From the NCBI GenBank assembly GCA_009760855.2, contig WPIO01000022.1, forward strand, positions 1,514,501 to 1,578,500: a DNA stretch of 64,000 bases, given 5' to 3'. The position numbers and the translations under genes were made by a program. The notes beneath the pieces are model-generated. The model ran no database searches, was not told the origin of the DNA, and was given only the letters and a program-made list of their open reading frames with translations. The DNA comes from Cristatella mucedo. Its lineage: Eukaryota; Bryozoa; Phylactolaemata; Cristatellidae. Positions 33,630 to 43,835 of the stretch are shown here, piece after piece (within the stretch, counting starts at the first letter, position 1; each line of letters begins with the position of its first letter).

Positions 33630-34190
33630 CTGTCTTGCGACGTACTGCTACACTACCCAATACGTTTATCACTCCCATATCTTGGATCTCTTTATCATTA
33701 AGGATGTCTGCCGCACTGAGCTTGTTGTCTGCCCTCTGATCATCTCGGAGCATTGTTAAGTCTCGTTTACTAGTCCTGTTCCGTCATATGTGCAGGGTAA
33801 CGTTGCGTTTTTTCCAGCGACGCAACTTTAAAACATTGACCCGGAGAAATTCTCGAAATCTGATTGTAAGGCAGAACTCGATCTGCCTCCAGAATCGACC
33901 TACAGCAACGATGAAGTCACTGATGCAGTGAACATGGACCTTGGGACAGGGCCCTTGACGACATGCTACCGTACATTCTGTCCGTGCACAGAGTCACGGA
34001 AATTCATTTCAATTTACCGCAAAATTTCAAATGATGCTTCGTGTCAAAGCGTAGGCTTAAATGCCCCATTAAGAAGTCCGGCGCTGATGAAAATCTAGAA
34101 AAATTCAAAAATATTTCCTCCGACTCTTCAATTTTTCATTTGACTTTTCACTCCGAATTTTCACTCCAATTCTGAAGTTCTGCCACTCAG
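33630..34190 (+). mobile_element. Decayed LINE-A endonuclease-to-linker region
   Basis: Translated in several frames, the plus strand follows the intact LINE-A copy at 43836-46160: ISWISLSL (cf. ILDLVITKDV), then PSYVQGN-like, then FNLPQNFK and KRRLKCPIKKSGADENLEKFK (cf. RRLERRFKKSGSEADLVNFK). Many stops are present. This internal piece does not reach a 3' tail. Confidence 0.65.
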
Positions 34191-34289
34191 ACGCAAAACA
34201 GATTTATAAGACGAGGAACATTTGCTTGCCAATTCTGAGGAGTTTCACTCACCAGGTATTAACTGCTCGGCCGAAACAGGTTTTCAAGC

Positions 34290-34455
34290 CTTTATTATTC
34301 ATATTTTCAGCCTTTGTGAGATTAAGTCTATTGGCTACCAAATGCATATCGAAAGCCAATTAGGCTTTGAGAGAGCCATGGGAGATTGTCGTGCGTAACA
34401 CGTGCACTTCGTCTCTGTGGCTTTGTGAAGTTACAGACGGAGATAATTTTCATTA
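34290..34455 (+). mobile_element. LINE-B 3' fragment
   Basis: gattaagtctattggctacc, aggctttgagagagcc, tggctttgtgaagttacaga. Decayed and without a clear pentamer tail. Confidence 0.55.
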
Positions 34456-35765
34456 ATGTACATTGAAGCACAATCGTAGGTTGCCATTTTCTCCCATGTA
34501 CCACAAAGATATTGTCCGCCGTCCAGTCCGAGGTCTATATTAATTCGTATCTGCTTACGTTCATTATCTTACACTGTTAATCGGCATCACGATTAAGTTC
34601 TAATTCGAAAAAGTTTCAAACTTTCAATCGGCATCGTTCAAACACGGGACTTGAAGCCAAAAGCTTTTAAAGCTTGACAAACAGTTAATTTCAACGGACG
34701 ACCTCCACTTTCCGACATTATTTTGATATTGGCTCGAAATTCAGTGCATCAATTGCCAGTATTTAACCTATGATGGTCATTGTGATGCTGGTCACTAATC
34801 CCGAGTTGTGCTGGCGGAATTTCATTACACTGTAAATAGGCTGCTGCTGCGATAGGATATCTCCAGACAGGCCGAAATCACAATTGAAGACGCTAATGTT
34901 GGCTGATGCAGCAGCAGCGGCACTAGCGTAAGAAGGGCCTTAGGGGCTCCCACGGTGCTTGCTGAGCCCACAGAATCCACACGCCCAGTGGATCACCGTA
35001 AATCTTAAAACATCACTGACTTTTATAAATTAAAGCCCAAAAAACTGTCATAAATGCAGGAGTCAAATAAGGAAGCAATGCGTGTTGCAAATTTAAAATG
35101 CTGTCACTTAGCCTAATGTGTCTGAAACCATGCAAAATAAAATTTATGTTGAGATTTTAAGTGGAATCAGAAATGCCTGTGGTTTTAGGAAGGTATTTTT
35201 TTGCATCGCCACAACACGGAGAAGTAAGATTTCTTGGATGCTATAAATACGCTCCGTTCAAAAAATAAATCTTAGCAAAAGTTTGTCAGAAATTTCTTTA
35301 CAACTAGTCAAGGTTCGTGATACGGTGTCTTTTACGAGCGCAGATGTAGGAGAGACGTAGTCGAAACTATGCAAGAAACGGCGAATGCAGATAGAGCAAA
35401 TAGAGGGAGAACACAGCCGACCAGCGAGACTAATTTGAAAGGGTAAGCTATTTATAAGAGAGCCAGAAGAAGGAAACGCTCGCCTGAAAAGAGAATAGTC
35501 AACGTAAGCAGTTAAATATTTGGCAGCTGTAACCCATTTTTCAATTCACTGAATTAATGGCCAGAAAAATTCTCTCTATGAGCAGTTAATAAAGAATGAT
35601 AATGTATTTGCTCATTGAAAGATTCTACTCTACGATAGGGTGCTCGAGCAGCAGACGGATTGCGGTGACGGCGGCGGCAGAGTCATCTCGCTTTGCTAGC
35701 TAAGAGATCTGCTATGAAGTCTGATGCGGCTAGGCATTTCAGAGCGATCGTCAAACAGACAGACA
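34456..35765. other. Unassigned DNA
   Basis: A/T-rich DNA downstream of the minus-strand GPCR gene, with no recognised features. Confidence 0.4.
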
Positions 35766-35769
35766 GACT

Positions 35770-35815
<46 letters not shown>

Positions 35816-35847
35816 GGGAGAGAGAGAAAGAGAGAGAGAGAGAGAGA
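35770..35847. repeat. (GA)n microsatellite
   Basis: About 78 bp of GA with ggag and aaag interruptions, 215 bp downstream of the GPCR stop codon. Confidence 0.95.
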
Positions 35848-36061
35848 TGCGACAGAAGAAGGCAGCGCCAATAAAGAAGTAAGAAGTACTGCGGCCAGGC
35901 GGACACTGAGAAGTAGTTTTCGCGTGAACTCCAAATGCGAATATGACTTGCGGCGTTCCTCCACGAGACATCCAGGCAAGGTCGCCAATGGTTGGCTGAT
36001 GCAGATGCATCCACTGCGTGCGTCGTCTTCCTACCGGATTTCGCGACTTCCGCTTCGGCTT

Positions 36062-36904
36062 CTAATCCGTTTCTGTTACGGTCGACTTTCGCCCGAGCTT
36101 CATCAGCGGCTCTCTTGCTCCGCCGCCGCCGCCCGCCGAGCTCCCGCAGCCGAGCACGAGCTTTCGCGCTTCCGACCGAAAGCCTTTGCCCGTAGCCAGG
36201 TACACGTAGAAATTAGCTGCGTGGTTCGCGAAATTCAAGAGCGTCACGAACGCGTCGGCGACCTTGTACCCTGGCGACGCAGCGGCCAGGTCCAAGGCGG
36301 CCTCCAAGGAGTTGTAGAGGAACGCGGGCGCGCCGATGCACAGAAACAGCGTGGTGCCGGCGAGCAGCATGGTCGTGAGAATTCGCGAGGCGTCGGCGGC
36401 GCGCCGCGGCGGCGTCTGCTGCAAGTCGCCCGACTCGCTCGCGCTGGACGCGAGGCTTCGCTTCCGGCTCAGCCTCATGGTTTTGCTTAGCGCGCTCAGC
36501 TTTCGGGCGATGCAGACGTTCAGCGCGAACATGATGGCTGACGGTACGACACTGTAAGCGACAAGCGCCAGCCAGCCTTGGTACTTTTTCCAAAACTCGG
36601 CGTACTCCGGGTCGGGGTATCCGCAGTTGACCGCCAGCGTGACGTTGCGCTTGGCGTCGACCACGACCTGGGCGCCTCTCGTCCAGAACACGTGCGCGTT
36701 GAACGCGGCCGCGGCCAGCGCGACGCCGGCGCACGCCAGGCGCGCTTTAACGAGCCCCCTCTGGCCGATCGCGTGCGGGAGGCAGACGGCGGTGAATCGC
36801 TCGGCCGCCAGAGCCACCAGGAGCCACGCCGACGCGTCCATGCTGGTGTACAGGAGAAATCGCTGCAGCTGGCACGCTAGCGGCGAGAGGTCTCTGACGT
36901 TGAC
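36062..36904 (-). CDS. Class A GPCR, exon 2 (TM3 to C-terminus)
   Basis: This exon encodes 280 residues and a stop after acceptor ttgcag at phase 0. Numbered in the joined 363-residue protein, the conserved TM3 cysteine is at 94 and its expected disulfide partner in loop 2 at 177. TM3 ends in ERF (118-120) where DRY is usual. TM4 lies at about 137-157, followed by a tryptophan (HVFWTR) seen in many invertebrate orphan receptors. TM5 is at about 193-215. A basic/serine-rich loop 3 runs from 220 to 255, with TM6 at about 258-280. TM7 ends in NHAANFYVYL (311-318 region) in place of NPxxY. The cytoplasmic tail is short and glycine-rich. The NFYxY ending and ERF resemble receptors of the large lophotrochozoan orphan group annotated near FMRFamide/GPR139 types. 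The ligand cannot be predicted. Confidence 0.87.
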   Translation of the reverse strand, partial: VNVRDLSPLACQLQRFLLYTSMDASAWLLVALAAERFTAVCLPHAIGQRGLVKARLACAGVALAAAAFNAHVFWTRGAQVVVDAKRNVTLAVNCGYPDPEYAEFWKKYQGWLALVAYSVVPSAIMFALNVCIARKLSALSKTMRLSRKRSLASSASESGDLQQTPPRRAADASRILTTMLLAGTTLFLCIGAPAFLYNSLEAALDLAAASPGYKVADAFVTLLNFANHAANFYVYLATGKGFRSEARKLVLGCGSSAGGGGGAREPLMKLGRKSTVTETD

Positions 36905-37820
36905 CTGCAACGCGTTGACGCGGTAGCGAGCTCGGGCTTCGCAAAGCGCAAAAGCAAAGCTGAGCTTAGTGGAGGACGACGACGCTACGAGAGCTAGCTT
37001 CTCCTTCGTTCGCCTCCTCCCATCATCCCCATTCTCGCTGTGAGCGCATCCCGTGGTCGCGCGTCGCTCTTGACAACGAGCGTTTCGACGGCCAGAACGA
37101 TTAGCAGTTCGCTAGTGCGTCCTATGTGGACGGAGAGAACGGATGCATTTTTAATCGCAGAGCTGATTGCTCCGAGTTGGCCTCTAGCAAAAGACCATTT
37201 TGCTTTCTGCTTCAGTTTTAACTGGTTCCTCCGGGCGAATAGTCTTAGTCCGATTTTCCAAGCAGTCAACAGACAGGTGGTGAATTATTTGGGGAATAGT
37301 GCAGCTAGCAGAGTAGTTTTTCGGGAACAAGACGCTCACAACATAAAGCTGCAGATGTTAATGCACACGAAAATGCATAAACCTAATGTGAGAATGAGCA
37401 AAACGGCTCCGAAGACAAATAGCAAAGTGTGTACTTTTATAGCGCACTTAATTTCAAATATACACAATTGAAATAGGTTAAAAATGATGCACTTCCACCG
37501 ATGAGTGGAAATGCTAAGCACTATTGCACTCCGCAAAAGCTCATAGAGATAAGACTATGGAACCAATTTAATGTATCTTTTTTCCTTGGTGGTACATCTT
37601 AGCTCATCAATTGATTATGCCTCGATAGTATGTAAGGTCATTAGTCTCCACGACGTTTGATTTTGTGATTTTGAATAAGGATGCATTTAAGAAAATGTTC
37701 TTATTCATAAGAAAATTGCAGAAACTCCGATGCCCAAAGGTCTTCTATTAAAAAAGTGAAAAATTCATAATTTTTTAAATCTACGAATTATTTTTTTCAG
37801 TAATCACGCTGGTAAATCAT

Positions 37821-38470
37821 ATAATAATAATAGTTATAATGCACTTGATAAAGCACCCTCTGAGAACTCAATCTCTTTCTAGGCGCTTTACATTTGCTGC
37901 AAAGGGAAACGCGATTGAATGTTGAGTAATTTCATGCTTGATAAACGACACGAATAACATGCCTAGGGGGACATGCTCATGTTCTTTTTAAATGTGGTCA
38001 AGTCAGGGGATTTCGTGAAGCAAGTCAGGAGTGAGTTCCAGGCTTTGGGAGCACACGAACTAAATGCATGGTCTCCAAAGGATTTGAGGTTTATACGAGG
38101 TATTGATAAACTGGTTGATTCCGAAAAGCGGGTGGTAAGATGCTTGGCCTGGTGGAGGAGTAGATCTGAGAGATAGGCTGGAGCCAAAGAATGAAGTGAC
38201 CTAAAAGTGAGTGACAAAACCTTTAAGTCTATCCGTTGCTTGACTGGGAGCCAGTGCAGGTCGGCGAGAAGTGGTGACATGTGGCAACGGCGAGGCTTGC
38301 GACAGACAAGCCTAGCTGCAGAGTTTTGCACCGGCTGTAAGTGCCTGATTGCACATGCCGGTATGCCAGCAAGCAGTGAGTTGCAGAAGCCAAGACGGGA
38401 TGTCACAAATGCATGGACAAAATTCGACGTGGTATCCTTATCTAAACAAGCCCGAATTTAGCAATGTTAT
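37821..38470 (-). mobile_element. LINE-A copy, internally deleted
   Basis: An inverted ATT tail (37821-37836) and hairpin are followed by part of the 3' UTR. A deletion near 37975 then joins directly to the end of the ORF. The minus strand encodes FVTSRLGFCNSLLAGIPACA, LQPVQNSAARLVCRK, WLPVKQRIDLKVLSLTFRSL and PNLTTFKKN-like codons in one frame. Closest to the copy at 14641. Confidence 0.82.
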
Positions 38471-38770
38471 GTAGCTGAAATTGTAATCAAACTCTAATCA
38501 AACTGCCATGTGAAACTTGCACGGTTCACTACTGGATTCGACTATCATTGCTGTCAATCACTACACAGAGCAGTCAAGTTATGGAATGCTGATAAGTTTC
38601 TTATGCATTAGTTCATAAATAATTATCAATAACTTCCTTATTAAATTACTTTCCAATAGTATAAGCAGAATTATAAATACATATATCATAAGACCGCAAG
38701 TTAAATTTAGTTCCAACTGCCTCAGGGGATACATATCTGGATTTTCTTTACACGGCATCTAAAAATGTAG

Positions 38771-38938
38771 TGGCTGATTTAAAAGCCTCATGCTTTATAG
38801 AGGCAGAAGAGCCCTTATGACTATCACCACCGCTTTCAGTCGGCAATAAGCGATTACCCACTGCAGGATTTGAACCCACGACTTCGGTCGTAAAGAGCGA
38901 ACACTTTACCGTCTTGGCTATCACGGCCCAATCATCAG
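38771..38938 (-). repeat. SINE-B reference copy
   Basis: On the minus strand: an A box (tagccaagacgg, 38910-38921) and a B box (ggttcaaatcc, 38866-38876) that fit RNA polymerase III consensus well. A body with gatagtcataagggctcttc follows, then a right end ggcttttaaatcagcca. The best-preserved member of the second SINE family. Confidence 0.75.
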
Positions 38939-39484
38939 GCTGCAAGCATCCCGCAGACGTATTTTGCAGCGTCTGTGACCATTTTCAAGGTGTAGGCAGA
39001 AAGGTAATCAGTGAAATAATCTACTAACATGTGTGAGGTCTACAAGGCATATTTCGGCATACCTGTCGGAGACTATGACTAACACCGAAGCAGCAGGACA
39101 AATATGTCCCTCCGATTAGGTCCTTGACAAATAGGTCCCTCCATGTAGATCTCGGGACAACTGGGTACTGGAAGTTTGGTATTTAACTAATATTTATACA
39201 CTTCATAGAGCTTAATAAGCTATAGATCAAAGAAAGTAAGAACTTTCTGAGGCGATGAAAAGTGATCGGTATTGAATTCGCAATGCTAAAGCGGACCCAT
39301 AAATGTGGCGTTTCATTGATGAGTTAGGAAGAATTCAGAAAAGGAGGGATTTAAAGTGCGAACGGTGCGTGGCAGATGCGCCGACACTCAAAAAACGAAG
39401 GAAATATCGACGAGCAGATGACCGTATTTTGAACACTGTCAGGTCTTATGCAGATTGCGAAATAAATTGTTTACAGCACATGTT

Positions 39485-39552
39485 AAGTACGTAGAAAAGA
39501 TTTAGTTCTCTGGAGACGCTATACATAAATCATGTTATTGCTATTATTATTT
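39485..39552 (+). mobile_element. LINE-A/SINE-A terminal fragment
   Basis: gaaaagatttagttctctgg, then cgctatacataa and an imperfect ATT tail. Too short to say which family. Confidence 0.5.
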
Positions 39553-40227
39553 TTTGAAACTTGAAAGTTCTAGATGCTCAGACTGTTTCAACATTCAAGG
39601 AGGTGGTGGGTTGCTTAAAATGCCTTAAATTGCATTTTCCCGATGATTTTTCTCAGCGATGTAGTATCCAATGTCGCACCAACAACTCAGAGACTGTCTG
39701 TTCCAGGTTTCCCGGCGCTCGGTCAAAGTTCGCGACTGCATTGTCGACGAAGAGAAGGCAACCTGAGGGCTGTCTCAGTGTAAGCGCCTAATAAAAGCGT
39801 TCATCAAAAACCGCTCCATCTGTGAGGTATTGCGAGTGACAAACTCCTGCATTCTCTCGTGGAATGCGAAACGAGCCCGGATGTCGACTTCGCTGCGTCC
39901 GCTTCCCGAACAGCGACACGACGCTTCCTTTATATGGCGCCCACATGATTTCGTTGGCGGAGCACTGTGAGATTTTTAGCAGGAACACTGGTAACGCGGA
40001 GCTGTGTACTACAAAATTAGGACTACGCACAGCGAGTAGTTTACAGTTACGTTTGCACAGCAGCGAGTGTATCGAGCAGTCGCAGTTCATCGCGCAACCC
40101 AAAGCAACGAGTCTCTCGAGGAATGTTGGATGAATCGTATCCGGCTCTCGGGCGACGGTGACTTCCAAAGGCGAGTTACGGAATTCGCTGCTTGGAAGCT
40201 GCACACGAAAAGCCTGAAGGCTTTTCC

Positions 40228-40315
40228 TTCAACCGTCAACCTTCAACCGTCAACCGTCAACCGTCAACCGTCAACCGTCAACCGTCAACCTTCAACCTTC
40301 AACCTTCAACCTGAA
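40228..40315. repeat. Heptamer minisatellite (TCAACCG/T)n
   Basis: About 12 heptamers, tcaaccg in the centre and tcaacct at both ends. The block is flanked on both sides by cctgaaggctt. Confidence 0.95.
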
Positions 40316-41279
40316 GGCTTCTGTTGATGCTTTTCACTTGGACTTCACCTCGACTGCTATACAGAACGGTCATGTCAATCTCGTCAACCTTTCGATAACT
40401 ATTAGAAACAATTCAATCACAAAATTCAACTCTGAGCGCTATAAATTTAGAAGAAAATCACGTGCGTAAAAGACGTCGTCAAGAGTCGCATCAAATGTCT
40501 GGTCGTTATGCGACGGTCCGCGTTGCTGAAGGGTAACTGCCTGGCGTAGCTCGGGCGTCGGTACGCAATTAACGGTCGATTCACGTGGTTAATTGACCTT
40601 AGTTCATCCTGTAAGCTTATATTTCTTTCATCAAATCACCCTCTTTTTCTTTTTTATGCGCGTGGTCAAATCTCTTAGTTTCTCTCAAATGCGTGCGATG
40701 CGGTGGCGTTTTTTTTTGCTCGCGCCGCGTTGTTTAACAAGACGAGCAGCCTGAGGCAAATCCCCGAGTCGTTTCTCAGATTGCGTCTGGTAATTCCCTG
40801 TCCAACTGACGACCGGCGAAGGATCTGAGTAAGCACTAGTTTAATTGAAAATACACAATCCAGCTGACAACAAACGCGGGACATATTCACAAGAGCGGGA
40901 GCTATTTAGACTTACAGGCAGAGAAATAGTCGCAGTCACGCATTAATTGGCCAGATGCGTCGCACAAGGTTTCTGCAACGCCGAGCACGAATGGGCGTAA
41001 CTTGCGGAGCTGAATGAAAGCACTGCCAGTTTTTAACCAAATTGCCTAATCACCTTGAGTGGCACAATTCTTTTTTGAGTTATGCACATTACATAATATA
41101 CTGCGCAGCTTTCGTCGCTAGCACAGTAAGCAACGATGTGCGACTGAAAGCAACAAGTTGCATATAATCAGACGGTCACTTTCGTGAAGTTACAAATTTG
41201 TGAATACTCAATTTTGTGATTTTGGATTCACTACGTTGCATGCGAACATCACCAGAAAATTAACGCACATTCATTCGAC

Positions 41280-41373
41280 CTTAGCTTCCTTTGCAGCAGA
41301 TGTAAAGCCCATAGAAAGAGATTAATTTCTCCGACAGAGCTTTATCGAGTGCATTATTATTATTATTATTATT
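41280..41373 (+). mobile_element. LINE-A 3' tail adjoining the GPCR splice donor
   Basis: tgtaaagcccatagaaagag, then attaatttctccgacagagc and an ATT tail (41352-41373). It lies antisense to the GPCR gene, ending about 25 bp inside the intron. Confidence 0.65.
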
Positions 41374-41399
41374 CGCAGAATATGCAGGGGCAATCTTAC

Positions 41400-41648
41400 C
41401 CCAAATGCTTTGGAGATAAAGTGTCTTCCCAATCCAACCCAGATGGCGACTGTGTCCGAGACTGCTAACACTTTTATAAATATCGCGGACGCCGTAGAGC
41501 ACAGGCCTGCCTGTGACATCACGACGAAATTAATAACGTTGCCAAATGTGCCGAGCAGCAAGATGAGGGGGCAACCGACGAGATAGATGTAGTTCACCAC
41601 CGAACACTCGGGCACCAGCATTGTCGCGTTCGTCTGCTTGTCGCACAT
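41400..41648 (-). CDS. Class A GPCR, exon 1 (N-terminus to TM2)
   Basis: 83 residues from ATG 41646-41648 to donor ggg|gtaaga at phase 0. An in-frame TGA lies 12 bases before the ATG (41661-41663), so the start is well defined. The extracellular N-terminus is short and carries an N-glycosylation site (NAT, 7-9). TM1 (about 19-44) contains the GNVIN form of the GN motif. TM2 (about 54-74) contains LAVSD with the conserved aspartate at 65. Joined to 36062-36904 it gives a complete seven-helix receptor without gaps. No signal peptide is seen, as in most class A receptors. Confidence 0.85.
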
Positions 41649-42290
41649 GTCCGTAAGGATTCAAGTGAGAGGTTGAACTAAAAAGGACCAACAACCACAC
41701 TTTATTAATGACAGTCACCGATTCCTTGCACTGACTAAAATCATGAAATAATCCAGTTGTTACAATATTATTATACTTGAAAATTATGATCTCTCTGTTT
41801 TTCATATTACTTATTACTTCTAGTAGTTTATTTTAAATTACGTATTCTTCCACTCATAGTCTTGCCATCAAGGTTTCTGTATTTCGTCAAGTTGTAGAAG
41901 TAAATCGTATGCGCAACCGTTTCTCACCTATCAAGACAAATAGTTCGACTGATGGAAAACAAACTACTATACCGTAATGGATTTAAATGTGGTTTTTGTC
42001 CGTGAATATAAAGTGCCTTTTCCTAATTGCTTAGCATAAAATGCATAAAAAACTGCTATTTTCGTGCAAACATTGCTTCTAGGGTCAGGACAATTATATT
42101 CTGAAATTCTTTTTCGGTTTTGGTGTTAGGCACTGTGCGTGTGTCAAGTTCGCACGTACAATACAACTTGTGCCGCCACCCGAATAATTGAGGATACGGC
42201 ATACATAGCACTTTAGAGTAGTATCTCTACAAGCATAATAGTGCAGCTGCCTTAAACGAGAATTACAGTTTATCCAGCTGTAGAGAAGGC
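41649..42290. other. Upstream flank of the GPCR gene
   Basis: A/T-rich. It presumably holds the 5' UTR or promoter; no motif is recognised with confidence. Confidence 0.35.
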
Positions 42291-42299
42291 AATAACAAA

Positions 42300-42425
42300 T
42301 GCGAAGAACAGGTAAAGCTACGAGGAACAAGTGGATTATTAGCTTTTTTAATACCGTCAAATCTGGGGATGGCGTGAGGTCAGTCGACAGTGAGTTCCAG
42401 ACTTCAGGATCACGTAGCAACTGAA
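42300..42425 (-). mobile_element. LINE-A C-terminal remnant
   Basis: The minus strand encodes EVWNSLSTDLTPSPDLTVLK, matching the LINE-A C-terminus (WNSLP-x-LR-SPDLTTFKKKL). Confidence 0.6.
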
Positions 42426-42479
42426 GCCATACCACTAGGTGAATCAATGTTAGTTCGGGGAATAGCATGGCGATCTTTC

Positions 42480-43227
42480 TACGAAATAGTTCACGCGTTT
42501 CCGACATCGCATCAGGCTTACTACAATAACCTTTGTTCTGGATTAATGGCCCGTGCCTTAATCGTCTGCCGGTGGCTCACAACTCAGCAGCTCGCAAGAG
42601 GCATATATGCCAAATTCACCGATTCTATCTGAGCTTGACTGGCGCCTATCAAGCATTAAATCTAGCCTCAAGATCCTCAGTCTGCCTTCCAGTTCACTCT
42701 ATTCGCGTGCACCTGATTACCTATCTAACCGCCTTGCTTTTCCAGTGTGCTTTCGCACCACCTGCTGGTCAGCGTCTTGTCATCTCGCAATCCCACTCAT
42801 TAAAGTGAAATCTTTTGGTGATCGAGCCTCAGCTTGTATATGCCAAACATTTGGAAGTCACTCTTGGCAGCTCCCATGATGGCCTTCCATCTTTAAAGTC
42901 TTATCCCAAGAGGCATCTGTTCCACTTGGGTTTCTCGTTCCCCCCAGCAAGCTTGTTTTTTGTTCCAGTGTGTGCTTTGCGTGAGTACCTGCGCATGATG
43001 CAGTACACATTTTAGTCGACGGTGGTTTTCTAACTGGTGTTTATGAGTACCGCTATTTTGCTTTCACATGCTAGCCAAAGCATGATACCTGTTTACTTTC
43101 CATTTTAGATCTCGTGCATGTTATTTACTCTTCGGTATTGCTTGTCTTTCAGCTAGTTGTAAAGTGCTCAGACAGGGATTTCATTCTATTGTAGATCCGC
43201 GCCAACGACCTATAATTATTATTAAGT
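42480..43227 (+). mobile_element. LINE-A-like copy (plus strand), complete 3' end
   Basis: The plus strand shows VHAFPTSHQAYYNNLCSGLM (cf. VHAFVTSRLDFCNSLLAGLP), QQLARGIYAKFT-like, then LSELDWRLSSIKSSLKILSL and a 3' UTR. It ends in ctcagacagggatttcattc and an ATT tail at about 43212-43227. That tail abuts the oppositely oriented LINE copy. Confidence 0.65.
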
Positions 43228-43835
43228 TTTTAAGAAGAGCGAGTGGCACGATTAGAGACCTTATGAAAAAGTAATTCAGGAGGTATGCCTGAGCAGGAGC
43301 ACTGATGGCTTTTAAGGTACGTGACGTACTCACCAAAGTCGATGCGCGGCTTGATAGTCAGCCAGAGATCACTGGTGATAGAAGGGGTGATGTGGCTAGT
43401 ACAACGTTTTTGACAATACCAATCCTAGATGCCAAGTATTGGACCAATTTTAAGAGTCTTCGTGCAAAAACAGGAAGACCTACTAGTTGCGAGTTACAGA
43501 AGTAAACTCGGGATAATGCAAATGCATGGACTAGATTGCTTCTGATGCACGTAACTAACTAAGTAAGCCCAAATTAGATTTTTGGAGCGATGCCTAGATG
43601 TAGGTAGGCAAACTTGACTCTGGATGTTCATCTAGTGAACAGTCATTTTGGATCGGAGCATTTAGATTCCATGCGGAAGCTACAGCAGAAGTGCGAATTT
43701 CAGAAGTGAACGCTGCAGGGAATCCAAGAAGTTTGAGATGTTGGACGGCCAGGAAGGATTAAGCACTATTACAGCAGCCAGTCGTCAAGATAAAAATGAA
43801 ATTAGATTGTGCGAGGATCAAAGCCTATATTGTGT
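43228..43835 (-). mobile_element. Decayed LINE-A C-terminal part fused to the copy above it
   Basis: The minus strand, with stops and frameshifts, gives LGFPAAFTSEIRTSAVASAW, NLNAPIQNDCSLDEHPESSL and SDLWLTIKPRIDFGEYVTYL. These match the segment between the reverse transcriptase core and the LINE-A C-terminus. It is more decayed than the reverse transcriptase segment to its right. Confidence 0.55.

Larger units (their letters stand above)
36905..41399 (-). other. Intron of the GPCR gene
   Basis: GT-AG intron of 4.5 kb, phase 0, between TM2 and TM3. It holds a LINE-A copy, a SINE-B copy, LINE/SINE tail remnants and a heptamer minisatellite. A LINE-A 3' tail ends only about 25 bp from the donor site. 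Confidence 0.75.
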
